A stretch of 64,000 nucleotides of DNA, taken from Metellina segmentata (taxonomy: Eukaryota > Arthropoda > Arachnida > Araneae > Tetragnathidae). Positions 11,818 through 22,671 of this stretch are shown piece by piece. Each line of letters opens with the position of its first letter. The first letter of the stretch is position 1. The DNA lies in contig OX375883.1 of assembly GCA_947359465.1 (NCBI GenBank), forward strand, positions 95,492,293 to 95,556,292, given 5' to 3'. The position numbers and the translations under genes are program-made. Below the pieces are notes generated by a model that was not told the DNA's origin, ran no database searches, and saw nothing but the letters and a program-made list of their open reading frames with translations.

Positions 11818-12537
11818 GTCGTGCCACAAGTTGTCTCCTCTAACACATCCACCATCTTAATGAGATCTGCTTTGTGAATTTTATAACACCATTGTGTCTT
11901 TCGACTCTTCGAGTTTCGCAAAGTCTAGGAAGTTGTTCCACAATGTTTTTTCAAGACCCTATTTCTTTTCGCTGAACCCGTGAAGTAATTCACAACTTGT
12001 TTGATAATGCAACAAAATCACGCAAGCTTGAAACGGACGAAGATTTGGATCAAATTCAGTCAGTGGATTGAATTTATAGCACATTTTTTAACTTTGTTTT
12101 GAGCACCGCAACGATTAATGTGTCTGTACCTATACTAACCATTATGGAAGAAAGCAGTCCTAAAATTGTCAACTATCTTAACAATTTCGTGAGCAATCGC
12201 AACTCCAGTCGCTTTTAATTCAGACGAAGTTGACACGGTAGTGGATTCTTTGGGAGTGCTACTCTTTGATTTTGGTAAAGCAGCAAACAAATCTAAAAAA
12301 AGTCAAGAAATGTTCATAAACTTCCATTCTTCTAGATTCATCAATCACGTATATTTGTTCAAATGTCAATTGAGAAATATGCGAAACATCTGTAGTTTCA
12401 TCAAACACTGTGCTATAGACACCTGTTTCACGTACTTGTGCAACGATATGAGACAGGACATCCATGGCGAAACAATGAATTATGTCATTTTGAATGGTTT
12501 TGCTTTTGAAATGAGTTTTAAAAGTCACTTTTGACAT
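11818..12537 (-). pseudogene. hAT/DUF4371 (ZMYM1-like) transposase relic (unit A)
   Basis: The minus strand is open from 12537 to 12259 and contains FDETTDVSHISQLTFEQIYV, the DET(T)D core typical of the DUF4371 domain in ZMYM1-like hAT transposases. Further along the same strand, in another frame (about 11940-11837), LCETRRVERHNGVIKF matches the conserved CETRW-x-E motif of the same family. Intervening sequence carries stops and shifts. Homologous relics lie at about 32600-33324 and 53360-54057. Confidence 0.65.
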
Positions 12538-13005
12538 CTTTTCATTTTTTAAAGGCTATATTTAGCAAAGATCACAATAGATTAAGCCGCGTGTACTTGG
12601 ATGAAGCTTTCACTCGTGTTAGTTTTGAATTTCACGGATAGAAAGCTAGCTTTAAAAACTTCATTTTTTAGCTAACCAATGAATACTATACCATACAATC
12701 AATTTTTGATTACAATTGAAAAGAATCATTAACTTTGATTTTGAATGAAGTGAAATTAAATATTAATAAAAAACCTTTATGCCTGTGTAAACCCTGCAGT
12801 TCAAGGAAGCAAATCTTCGTTATAGAGATTAGTATCGTGAAACAGAGATAAAAAATTTTCAGATACATTAAAATCCCGAATATTCGCTGGCGGATTACCC
12901 ACTTAACCGTAGTTACTTTGAGAAACTTCAAAACTTGCAAACCTTCAAAAACTTCACCTGATTGGTCCACTGGACGGGAGAGAAGACGCCCATCCATTGA
13001 TTCGT
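12538..13005. other. Spacer, nothing recognised
   Basis: Part of the shared tandem unit (aligns with 33325-33792 and 54058-54525). No coding or repeat signature is seen. Confidence 0.5.
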
Positions 13006-13124
13006 CATCAGATGATCCATCAGATTGACATCAGATTGATCCATCAGATTGACATCAGATTGATCCATCAGATTGACATCAGATTGATCCATCAGATTGA
13101 CAACAGATTGATCCATCAGATTGA
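13006..13124. repeat. 24-bp minisatellite (unit A), about five copies
   Basis: Tandem copies of CATCAGATTGATC-CATCAGATTGA, made of two ~12-bp halves. The copy number differs between units: about five here, one at 33793-33817 and about five at 54526-54645. Confidence 0.85.
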
Positions 13125-14090
13125 CATAATAGTGGACTTTGGCGATTTCACCATTTGAGTTGCCACTTTATATAAATACTGATTCACACACCTAACCTGT
13201 CATAAGATGTTATGTTGTCAATAAAGGTGATAAAATACCCAATCCGAAGCCCCTTTTCCATAAAGAAGTCACGTGACTGCTAGTTGACACGCACTTTTTT
13301 AAGCTCCTCTCAATAGCAATTCTCACTCAACTTATATTTTACGTCTATGGAGTGCGACTGTCAATTACTTGATATCGTCTGCTTCAGGCAGGCCAAAATC
13401 TTTTGAAAAAATAGCTGGGCAAATTTTTTTTGGGTAAAAGAGGGTTTAAAATGAGCATTTAAATAAATCTAAATTTTTCCAATTTAAAAACCATTCAAGA
13501 AATAAACAATCGTCCTTTTCTGTTCACATACCCATTCATCAGAAACATATCTGCGAGATACGAAATCGTGCAGCGATGTATGCCGTGGAAAATCCTAGCG
13601 TAGAATGAAGCCTTACGCCACAGAAACGATGTTATCGACTGACCTCAGCAATGTCCTCTACCACCTAAACGAGGCTAACGGGGCACACATTCTTTGACAC
13701 AGAAATGCTTATTTTGGACCCATCTACAACACTTTACAATTTGAACGGACAGTTTAAACACACCCTGGATGTAAACAATGCTTTAAAAAAATAAATCTTT
13801 GATGTATCTACAACATACACACAGTATTTTGATAACAATAAAAATGTTTCAAATTAATGGTTTAACAGTTACAGTTTTACAATTACCATGGATGTATGCA
13901 AGGTCAGTTTCATTGTTAATTATCTTTCTTTTGATTACAAAATTAACAAATTTGGTCTGCTTTTTCATCATAATAATAAAAATGTTTCAAATGAATGGTT
14001 TTACAGCAATCCCTCGTTACATCCCGCATCGATATATCACTAATTCAGCTTCATCGCTCATTTCTAGTTGTCACCAGTGAATATCGCCAA
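13125..14090. other. Spacer with short local duplications
   Basis: Shared by all units. AATAAAAATGTTTCAAAT-(T/G)AATGG occurs twice (about 13840 and 13977). The block beginning AATTACCATGGATGTAT (13882) recurs after the SINE at about 14418, so the SINE lies between two ~70-bp direct repeats. No gene is recognised. Confidence 0.5.
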
Positions 14091-14417
14091 CCAACAGGTC
14101 TACTAATTAAGGTGTTAGCCTCTAGATCGGAATGTTCCTGGTTCGAATCCGGGTGAGTGCATGGACATTTGTAAGCGTATGGTGTAGAGGCGGATGGTGC
14201 ACCTTAAATCTGTCGTGGCCGAAAGTCCTCACGTCGAGGCAGTGTGGAACTTTTTAGTGTGGGGTGCAAGCTCAGGTGTTCCCTTGTCATCCGATCGTGG
14301 TTCAAAATGACATGACGTGGTTCAAATGACAATGGATCTTACCTCAGGGGATTGATCCCGGACAGTCGTCAATTGCCCGTTGTGTTGCTCTAGTACGACG
14401 TTAATTAAAAAATTACC
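14091..14417 (+). mobile_element. tRNA-type SINE, family 1 (unit A)
   Basis: The head is tRNA-like: an A-box region (AAGGTGTTAGCCTCTAGATC) and a B-box (GGTTCGAATCC). The body carries GTCGTGGCCGAAAGTCCTCA and GATCCCGGACAGTCG, and the 3' end is TTAATTAAAAAATTACC. The same element lies at 34785-35111 and, split by a hAT insertion, at 55615-55873 plus 61542-61617. Relatives are in the introns. Confidence 0.75.
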
Positions 14418-14469
14418 AATTACCATGGATGTATACAAGGTCAGGTTCATTGTTAATTCTCTTTCTTTT

Positions 14470-14749
14470 GTTTTGTTTGTTGTCGTATGTTCTTCTGGGA
14501 TGCATATGAAAGCAAGTGGTGAACAGAAACATTCAAGACAAGTACAGAAGAAGAATATTTTTATTATAACAAACGATGATCCCAGCAAAGAACAGAAGGT
14601 GTGCGCTGCTTTCCTTTCAAGACGGGAATCCATTCCAGGCGAAAGTCCGACTTCTTTTCCCAATTTTACATCCATGCCTTATCCGGGATTCGAACCCGGG
14701 CCCACTCGGTGACAACCGAGAATCATAACCACCATACTGGCTGGGCGGC
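14470..14749 (-). mobile_element. tRNA-Asp-derived SINE, unique to this unit
   Basis: This 280-bp insertion is flanked by a perfect 13-bp target duplication TTCTCTTTCTTTT (14457-14469 and 14750-14762). Read on the minus strand the head begins GCCGCCCAGCCAGTATGGTG, has a CTCGG/CCGAG anticodon stem whose loop contains GTC (Asp) and a perfect B-box GGTTCGAATCC. The tail is AACAAACAAAAC. It is missing from the same site at ~35160 and ~61665, so it inserted after the units duplicated (or was lost from them). Confidence 0.85.
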
Positions 14750-14866
14750 TTCTCTTTCTTTTGATTACATAATTAACAGGAGTTGCAACTTTTTCGATTG
14801 CGTTTTGCAGCGAAATTTGCAATCCTCGTGGTACAGAACGTTTCAGATTTGACTCCATGCTGTATT

Positions 14867-15700
14867 CATGTTACTACTACCGTCATGGGACAAACGTGTT
14901 TGGGTGGTACAGCTTACTAAAACTTACATTTTTCGCATTGCAATGCATGGTCGGAAGGTACGCATGGAGGCCCGAACGCAAAAAATGAGACAGGAACAAA
15001 AAAAAAAACATTGTTTATTTACAACTTCCTTGCAAAGTGCTTCTTTGCTGCAACGTTTACAATAAATGCTCAAAATTGCCATCACCAACAGTAATACATG
15101 CTTGGTAGATTGGCGAAAAGTTCCAAAGATCCCAGGCATTTCGCGCTCCCTTTCAGACGCAATTTGTAGTCGAGCAACGAGGTCCTCAATTGTGTCAACT
15201 GGAGACCCGTAAACGATGGTCTTCAGATGTCGATCATAATCGATGCTGGATAAATCTGTCGATCGGGGTGGCCATCGGACTGGTCTACCACGCCCAATCC
15301 ATCACCCCGCAAAACTGGCATCCAGTTAATTGCAGACAACCACGTTGAAATGGACAGGCGCACCATCATGCTGAAACCACGTGCGATTGCGAACTACAAT
15401 TGGAACATCTTGCAGCATTTCTGGTAAAACCACTTCTAGAAAAATGCCATTGAGTCGCGTTGGTTGGAGATATGACGAGATTGTATTACTGTTGGTGGTC
15501 GCAATTCTGATCAGTTATTGAAAACATTGCTGCAAAGAAGCACATCGTAAGGACGTTGTAAATAAACAATGTTTTTCTGTTCCTGTCTCATTTTTTGTAT
15601 TGATGCTTCCACAAGTCACTGCATTCCAATACGAAAAATGTATGTTTTAGCAGGCTGTATCACCCCTCCATTTTTGTCCCATGACCGTAGAATCACCCTG
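14867..15700 (-). mobile_element. Internally deleted mariner/Tc1-like element (unit A)
   Basis: The two ends are inverted repeats of about 190 bp (GTCATGGGACAAA, ACATTTTTCG, ATGAGACAGGAACA and CATTGTTTATTTACAAC on both, in opposite orientation). Between them the minus strand (about 15480-15070) encodes the C-terminal part of a DDE_3 transposase: a QHDGAPVHFN motif, WIGRGRPVRWPPRSTDLS (the catalytic-region W-P-P-R-S-x-D-L signature) and PVDTIEDLVARL. The N-terminal half of the protein is absent. Copies lie at 35268-36101 and 61774-62609. Confidence 0.75.
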
Positions 15701-16063
15701 CATATGGAAATAAAAATAGACGTGTTGTAAAAAAAAAAATCAAATTTAGAATTTTTGATAAATTGAAAAAAATCAAATGATTGACTCCATAGTCCGTAAT
15801 TATAAGTAAACGATCCAATTTCGTAGAAACTACGGACAATCCGTAGTCATTGGCTTCTCTGTTTATTCTCTCTCCCTTTGAGCGGCCACCACAGTAAAAT
15901 TTCGGTCCGAACAAACGTAAAAGTAGCCGAAACGGCGCATCCGCGGCCAATCTGGGAACCCCGCGTCCGATCGATCCGACCGACAAGGGAATCGGCAGAG
16001 AGCGAGATCGCGAATAGATCGGATAAAAAGAGACGGTGCATGCATGGTTCGATCACTATAGAG
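15701..16063 (+). promoter_or_regulatory. Upstream region of gene B with conserved palindrome
   Basis: This is the proximal 5' region between the mariner fossil and exon 1. It becomes CpG-rich from about 15880, in contrast to the AT-rich surroundings. It contains the perfect inverted repeat ACTACGGA-CAA-TCCGTAGT (15829-15847), kept unchanged at 36231-36249 (C) and 62737-62755 (D). The frame of exon 1 is open upstream for 62 codons, but the ATG before the hydrophobic signal sequence is the more likely start. The core promoter was not located. Confidence 0.45.
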
Positions 16064-16322
16064 ATGCATCTCTGGGCGGCTCTGGTGACGATCCTCGTGA
16101 CAGCCGCGTCGGCGGCCGAAGAGGAGGAATTGGAGTTGGAGTTTGTGAAGGCACGGATCCTGGCGAACCTGGGTATGACCGAACCTCCGGACATACGAGC
16201 CGTTGACACGTCCGAGAAAGAGATAACGAGGGTGATACAATAATTCGAAACGAGGGTCTTCCCCAAGGTGGAGCAGGAGATTATTATACCCACTGACGAC
16301 GTTTTTATCTATAACATTACAG
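16064..16322 (+). pseudogene. TGF-beta ligand copy B, exon 1 (nonsense codon)
   Basis: Encodes the signal peptide MHLWAALVTILVTAASAA, an acidic stretch and the prodomain helix VKARILANLGMTEPPD, the ILxxLG-xxPP signature at the start of TGF-beta-family prodomains. The start was chosen because it directly precedes the hydrophobic core; an in-frame ATG also lies at 16040. The donor GTGAGT follows at 16323. Codon 60 is TAA (16241-16243) where copies C and D have GAA, so a normally spliced product would stop after 59 residues, before the cystine-knot exon. Two further changes relative to C follow (GAG to GTG, AAT to ATT). The splice donor is intact. It could be a sequencing error, but the other changes argue for real decay. 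Confidence 0.85.
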
Positions 16323-17641
16323 GTGAGTTTGGGCGACTTTGTTTTGACTAGGTTCAAGAACTTAGTCTGATTGCACCGAAAACGATTTTACTTTGACTCG
16401 AGACTCCGTGATAACTGCGATATAAATAGAAGTAATTCTCACAGTTGTATTTTTAAAGGAAATTATTTTCAAACAGGGAAGTAAAGTGTTTTTAAAGGAA
16501 GTATTTTTATTTTTTATTTTATTTCATTAAATTTTCGAGATTTTCGAGTCGTGTTGTATTACTTTAACCGTTTTTTTTTATAGTCGCGTTGTATTTTTTT
16601 TACTTATTTTGTATCCTATATACATATGATAACTAAGTAACCACATTTATTGGTTTGAAAATCCTAGGAAATATCCATAGGTCTCATGGACCAAAAGACC
16701 AAAATGGACGAGACTCTGGTTTGAAAAAACTCTCTCTCTCTCTCTCTATGACTGGAAAAATCCTAGAAAATATTAATATTTAATGTTATTATTATGTTTT
16801 AAAAACGGGGATATAATATTATATATTCTATTTTTGCTACAATTTAAGTCTTTGACTGCAGTTAACACCATTTAACAACGACCCTTTGCTATGCTAGTTA
16901 AAAGAGGATTGTGATCTCTAAAAGGAACCTTATGTATTTAAATTAATGAAAGTAAATGTGAAAAATTATGTTGTAATATTAATATAGATATACAGTGATA
17001 ATAATTTCAGTATGACTTTTTCTGTAACTACAATGAAAAGTATTGGGAAGAATTGCATTAAAAATTCCCCACATGTTTAAATTGAAAAAATATTGATCAA
17101 CTGCAGTAATAGTGAGTTCACAACTTTTTTTGAATAAATATAATTAAATTTAAAAGCTACTAATTATATAATTTCGTTTAAAACATGTCTCACCCCGGCA
17201 TGAAAAGTAACCCAGTTCAAAAAATAAAAATTTCGGTGTTATGTCATTTTAAAATATGTATGAGGTGCCCCAGCGTGTTATATTACTATTCTATGGAATA
17301 TAATAGAAGGTCACCGGCATAAATACTTGCCTACAATTTAAAAGAAGCTTATGTCAATTTGCCAAAAGAATTGATTAAGTCCTATTCTGGAGTACGGTTT
17401 GTTAATGTTTAGAAGGTGGCCAAATGTCCTAAGTCTTTCTCTTTCAGTTTATGAGAAAACAAAGGTGGTAAAATGTAATATAAGTCAAAAACCACAGAAC
17501 CACATGTTTAATCTTTAATCTTAAAATTGCTGTCACGAAAAATTAAAGAAATGACTTCTTACATTTTGCTATCTGAGCACAGAAATAATACATTGGAATT
17601 GCGTCACTTTTATTATGGTAGGTTGGGATAGTTTAATATCG
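16323..17641 (+). other. Copy B intron, 5' part
   Basis: AT-rich with no coding signal. It contains a (CT)9 microsatellite (16730-16747) whose homologues are (CT)31 in C and (CT)6 in D. It ends at the 14-bp target site of the LINE. Confidence 0.7.
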
Positions 17642-17757
17642 TCACTCTTCAGCTAGTCATAGTCATAGTCATATAGAGTGGGGAGGTCAGGAAAGCCCTA
17701 GGTGCTGATTCCACTAGGGAATATTGCACCAAACCCCATTGTTTTTCGATATTCCTG

Positions 17758-20700
17758 TCAGAGAAAGCCAGATTCCTTGAGAAAGGCCAAAAGGCTTTTG
17801 ACAGGTTCTTCGTGAATTGTATCAAGTTCTGTTCCAAGACTTAGACTTGAGTACCTTATGTGAGGCAGAGCTTCGCATTCAAAAAGTATGTGGTGGGCAG
17901 TTTCCTCCACCATATTGCATTTTCTGCATAGAGGTTCTTCTTTAAAGATTCCCATCCTATGAAGGTGTTTTCTTAGGTGATAGTGGCCTGTGAGAAATCC
18001 AACTATCATCCTCATCTTACCCCTGCTAAGACGAAGGATCTGAGAAGATGTTTTCATAGAAGGTTCTTGAATCATAAGCCTTGCATGTTTTTGATCGGTG
18101 GTTTGCTTCCACTTTTTTGTAGTTTCTTTAAGCATTCTTTCTCCTATCACCCTTTTTGCGGTTGTCTTAGAGATCCCGCAAAAAGGCTCAGGGCTTAAAG
18201 GTAGGTCTGCAGTCCCCAGTTTGGCTAACTTATCTGCATTTTCGTTTCCTTCTACACCAGTATGCCCTGGTACCCAAGTAAGAAAGATCCTATTATGGGT
18301 CCCCAAGTCATGTAGAAGGTTCCTACATTCCCAAACAAGTTTGGAGCTTATTTGGAATGAGTTTATTGCCATTAAGGCTGCTTGACTGTCAATGAATATG
18401 TAGATTTTCCTATTTGAGTAATATCTTCTAGAACATTCTTGTAGACAGTAGATGATAGCAAGCAGTTCCGCTTGAAATACTGTGGCATGTTTTCCTAATT
18501 TTCGGGAAATCCTTGCCTTAGGTCTGATCCCACATATTCCAGCACCTGCCTTTTCGTTTTGTCTGGAGCCATCTGTGTACCACACAATGTCTCCATTTGT
18601 GAGCTTGTAGTTTTCCTCTTTCCATTCCTCTCTTAGGTCAATAAGTACCTCAAAGGGTCTTTGAAAGAGGAATCTTGTGTCCATGATGTCAGAGGGCATC
18701 AAAAGTATAGGGTCAAAGAATTTTTGGTTAATACTGGTGTGGGACTTTTGGCTGGCAAAATCCATCCACAGTCCAGCGTTTTCCAGTCTGTAGGAACTTC
18801 TTCTGGCAGCATCGCTGATAAAGATATCGAGTGGGACGACAGATACAATAATTTCCATGGCTCTGGTGGGAGTGGAGGACATAGCACCTGTTATACTCAG
18901 GCAGGCAGCTCTTTGAAGACTGTCTAGCTTGGTCTTAACAGTCAATTGTTCCGTCTTTTTCCACCAGACCACAGCCGCATAGGTCACAATGGGTCTAATA
19001 GCCATAGTGTATAGCCAATAGGTCATCTTTGGCCTTAGACCCCATGACTTACCAAGAACTCTTCTACATCGTAGAAGTCCAACTTTTGCTTGTTTAATTT
19101 TACTTTTCAAATGCTGATTCCAGGTTAATTTAGTGTCCAGTATAACTCCCAGATATTTAACCTCGCTCAGCATATTTACTTTTTCCCCTAGTAGGGTAGG
19201 TATATCACTTTTGTCAATGCAGGTTCTTCGTGTAAATGGGACAAGGGTAGTCTTTTGAGGATTTACTCTCAAATTCTTTTCACAGCACCATCTTGCGATT
19301 CTGTTCAGGGTCCCCTGCATGATATTTATCACCGTTTTCTCATCCATGCCCGATATGTAGACGACAATGTCATCTGCATATCCCTGGGCATAAATGCCGC
19401 TTTGATTGAGGTCTGCAATTAGGTCATCAACCACCAGATTCCACAACAGAGGGGAGAGAACTCCTCCCTGAGGGCAGCCTCTAGTGGGTCTAGCCTGAAG
19501 TGTTGCCCCAAACAACTCTGTTGTAATAATTCTGTCTGCTAACAAGGAGTTTATCCATTTGCAGACCTGTGGTTCAATAGCTCTGCTGGCAGCAGCAGCA
19601 GCGATTGAGTTAAAAGAGGTATTATCGAAAGCACCCTCAATATCAAGGAAAGCTGCCAAAGCCATTTCCTTGCACTCCAGGGTCTTCTCAATCTTTACAA
19701 CCAGGTGTTGCAAAGCCACCTCTGTAGATTTACCGGGTTGATAGGCAAATTGGTTTTTGTGAAGAGGTCTGGTACTCCTCATTACATCCCTAATGTGTCT
19801 ATCAATTATTTTTTCCATACACTTAAGTATGAAAGATGATAGACTGATAGGACGAAAGTTCTTGGCCTGGTCATATTGGCTTTTTCCAGGTTAGGGCAGA
19901 AAGACTACCCTTGCCTTTCTCCATGGTCTGGGGATATATTCAAGAGCTAGACTAGCTCTGAACATTTTACACAAGACCCGTGAGATGAGATCGGCCGATT
20001 TCTGAAGCACAATCGGTATTATCCCATCTGGTCCTGGAGTTTTATATGGTTCAAATGAGTTGATAGCTCATAGTACTTGTTTAACAGTAAAAATTTTCTT
20101 GGCAACTATCCAGTTTTCCCTTCTCACCCTTATTGGATATCCCAGGGGAGAAGGGTTTAACTCATTAGGTACCAAGTTGGAGTTTGGAAAATGTGTCTCA
20201 ACCAGAGTCTCTATAACTTCTCTGCCAGTATTGGTATAGCCACCGGAATTATTCTTAAGGGTCCCCACCAATATTGGTGTATCTCTTTTAAGAATTTTGT
20301 GGAGTCTAGCGCCCTCAGCGGTACTTTCAACCGAATCACAGAACTTCCTCCATGAATTCCTTTTGGCCATTCGAACAGCTTTGTTGTATTCTGAAAGTAG
20401 GCACTTGTATTCTTCCCACTTGCCAGATTTCTTTGCTTTCCTGAAAAGTTTTCTTACTGTCTTCCTCTGCCTCATAAGGTCTTGGTTCCACCATGAGTTT
20501 GGTTGTTTGCCTTTCCTTAGAAGCAGGGGACAGTTATTTGTATTTGAAATATAGATTGCCTGCTGCAGGCCGTCTGCGAACAGTTCTAGATCGTAAGTAT
20601 CATAGATTTTCAAAGAGAAGTCCTCCAGGTAATTCTGGAGTTCATTGTAAAAAAAGGTCCAGTTCGTCCTTTTGGGATCTCTGAACGTCTTCTCCCAGTG

Positions 20701-21381
20701 ATATTCAGATTTCAGTGAGAAGTGGATAAATTGATGGTCTGCCATTGAAGGCTTCTCATCAACATGCCAATTGTGAATATAGCTACTTAGTTCAGGGCTG
20801 GCTAAGGTTATATCAAGTACTTCCTTTCTTACACTAGTTATAAAGGTCGGTTTGTTTCCTACATTTAAGATATCTAGGTTATTTTCAAGTACAAAGTCTA
20901 AAAGAGCTTCACCTCTGTCATTGATATTGGAGCTGCCCCAGATTGTGTGGTGTGCATTCGCATCACAACCGAGAATCAATCCCGATTGCTGTTCTGCACA
21001 CGCTGTCAACAATCTCTTCAGCTCTGCACTCACAGGATCTTTTTCCTCATATGGCAGGTACCCAGAGCCTATCAAGGTTTCTCTGGTTCTCCCGCCATTA
21101 TGAAGAGTTATCTTTGCTACTGCCAAATCCCTAGAACAAAGTTCATGGATCGGCATTGCATCGATGTTGTTGTTAATAAGTAAGCAAGCTCTTGGAGAGG
21201 AGTTTGCAAAATCATAAATTAACTTACCTCCACTGTCCTTTAATCCCCTGATGCCTTCTTTGTACAGCCAGGGTTCTTGGATTAGGGCAATGTGGATTCC
21301 CTCAGTCCGGAAAACCCCACTGAGGTTGGCTGCAGCAAGTCGTTTATGCTGCAGGTTGGCCTGCAGGAGCTTCATTGACAT
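17758..21381 (-). pseudogene. LINE ORF2 polyprotein, copy 1 (two stops)
   Basis: One continuous frame of about 1207 codons interrupted by TGA (20068-20070) and TAA (19891-19893). The N-terminal 437 residues are an APE endonuclease: QANLQH, QEPW, GCDANAHHTIWGS, LDITLAS and MADHQF. The part open from 19818 holds the reverse transcriptase with LDIEGAFDN, GCPQGGVLSPLLW and catalytic YADD (residues 147-150 of that part), then RNase H with WYTDGS, an E in AELLAI, D in IDSQAA and PGHTGVEGNENADKLA, and a C-terminal CRKC-H-H-C finger. All catalytic residues I looked for are present, so the stops are the visible lesions. Both stops are shared with copy 2. Confidence 0.9.
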
Positions 21382-22360
21382 TGTCAGTGGAAGCTGTAGC
21401 AGGTTTTTCCAGAGCCCTAGCCTGCACTTGGGTAAAGCCTATGTAGAATTTACATTCTCTACCCATCAAGGTCTTGGCATCTTGTTCTGGGATACTTACC
21501 ACAATGGTTCTACCCTCATTACTAGATTTTTGGTTGAGGATTCCCCATTCTGTGGCAGTTAGTCCTCCGTTCTGAGCTTCTACTTTTTGTAGAATCTCTT
21601 TACCGGAGAACTTGTTGTATATAGCTGGGATCTTGGCTATAAATTTTTTGGTTTTAACTATTTTACGTGCCTCGTCAACAAGGAGGGACAAGCCGTTCCA
21701 TGGTGACATTTCTCTAACAGTTCTGGTCAGCCATTGGCTGCTGTTAGAGTCGGCACAGAGGATGATTATAGCTCCTCCTTCCAGACGACAATATTTGAAT
21801 TGAGGTCCTGTTCCCGGAGGAACGCCCTCAATCTTAGACATTGCGTCTAGTTGGAAGGTCATCAGCTGTTCTTCTGACAGTTTCTGGTCTGGATATCCTT
21901 CCACGACAACTGCCATCTTCACAGCCGATAAGGTGTCACTATAACTAGGGTCTGCCCCGTTTCCGGGTTTAGCCCTCTTTGTTGACATTTTCTCCTGAGA
22001 GTGGGGAGTACTACCATCCGACCTTGGCCTCTTGGTAGAGGGCCTGATCGGGGTCTGTAACTCCTTTCCCTTTGGAGTGGTTTTGGCTTTTGGTTTGGGT
22101 CTGGGTCTGTTCTCTACCCATGTACCCTCAGCTAACTTCCTTTCTTTGGTCAGCCTTTTTTTGGCAGCCCCAGAGATTTTTTTCCTCTGTATATCAATCC
22201 TGTCAAGCCCCAAGACTATCTTTTGGAGATCTCGATCTCCTTCAAGGTCTGTCTGTGGGGTTGCAGGGCCTGATCCTGAGGATTGGGTCTCCATCAAGGT
22301 CTGATTATCTTCCTCTTTGGAGTCGGTGGTTTGGTTTTTGTTTTCATTATTTTTTTCCAT
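21344..22360 (-). CDS. LINE ORF1 protein, copy 1
   Basis: An intact 338-residue frame. The N-terminal half is charged, low-complexity and Lys/Pro-rich (KKRLTKERK, PRPKPKAKTTPKGK), suited to nucleic-acid binding. The C-terminal half (from about residue 145: KMAVVVEGYPDQKLSEEQ) is globular and resembles the DUF4780-type domain found in insect retrotransposon ORF1 proteins. No CCHC zinc knuckle is visible. Its 3' end overlaps the ORF2 start (ATG at 21381) by 38 bp. It stays open although ORF2 is broken, which probably reflects chance or youth rather than function. Confidence 0.8.
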   Translation of the reverse strand: MEKNNENKNQTTDSKEEDNQTLMETQSSGSGPATPQTDLEGDRDLQKIVLGLDRIDIQRKKISGAAKKRLTKERKLAEGTWVENRPRPKPKAKTTPKGKELQTPIRPSTKRPRSDGSTPHSQEKMSTKRAKPGNGADPSYSDTLSAVKMAVVVEGYPDQKLSEEQLMTFQLDAMSKIEGVPPGTGPQFKYCRLEGGAIIILCADSNSSQWLTRTVREMSPWNGLSLLVDEARKIVKTKKFIAKIPAIYNKFSGKEILQKVEAQNGGLTATEWGILNQKSSNEGRTIVVSIPEQDAKTLMGRECKFYIGFTQVQARALEKPATASTDNVNEAPAGQPAA

Positions 22361-22671
22361 AGATTGGTGTATATACCGCAGGAATTATGCAGTCCACCCC
22401 GCCAGAGCTTGCATACCAGGGTAAGGCAAATTACTCCTAGAGGTCGCCAAGCACTCTAGGAGGCTCCGTAAAAGGCACCAATTAACCGTCGGTACCATAC
22501 ACCCATCAGCACGGGTCGCATAACACTTTGGGTTAACGGAAGCTGGTCCGCGCCCCCTTATTCAATATTCAGGGATATCCTGAGTATGTTTCGGCTCAGG
22601 ACTTTCGGCTATCAGCCATCTGCCGACGCACCCGGTAGCAGAGCTCATGCCCCGGGATCACTCTTCAGCTA

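Larger units (their letters stand above)
17656..22657 (-). mobile_element. Non-LTR retrotransposon (I/LOA-like), intron of copy B
   Basis: A 5002-bp, apparently full-length element flanked by the target duplication TCACTCTTCAGCTA (17642-17655 and 22658-22671). Read on the minus strand it has a ~297-bp 5' UTR, ORF1, ORF2 (endonuclease, reverse transcriptase, RNase H, CCHC-like C-terminus), a ~100-bp 3' UTR and a short TATGAC repeat tail instead of poly(A). Endonuclease plus RNase H and a simple-repeat tail point to the I/LOA/R1 group. It lies antisense to the ligand gene. The same insertion with the same target site is in copy C's intron (38103-43107), so it predates the duplication. Confidence 0.92.

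Noticed and set aside
12241..12534. Plus-strand 97-codon frame (also at 33028 and 53761)
   Set aside because: It is the antisense of the hAT/DUF4371 relic, which has clear family motifs on the minus strand.
13006..13124. CRISPR-like array of 24-bp repeats
   Set aside because: Monomers are directly adjacent without unique spacers, in a eukaryotic setting; it is a minisatellite.
13799..14080. Hydrophobic ~93-codon frame (also at 34397 and 55320) as a membrane protein
   Set aside because: Composition follows AT-rich repeats with an internal direct duplication; its start differs between units and no family is matched.
14680..14749. A tRNA-Asp gene on the minus strand
   Set aside because: Head and B-box are good, but the sequence continues into a SINE body and tail and is bounded by a 13-bp target duplication. 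It is a SINE head, not a tRNA gene.
15878..16063. Upstream ATG at 15878 as the ligand start
   Set aside because: The frame is open, but it would put 62 hydrophilic residues before a typical signal peptide; the ATG at 16064 (or 16040) fits a secreted ligand better.
15847..16357. Long minus-strand frames of 148-164 codons over ligand exon 1
   Set aside because: They are antisense shadows of a GC-rich coding exon, open in all copies because the sense exon is conserved. No start context or family match.
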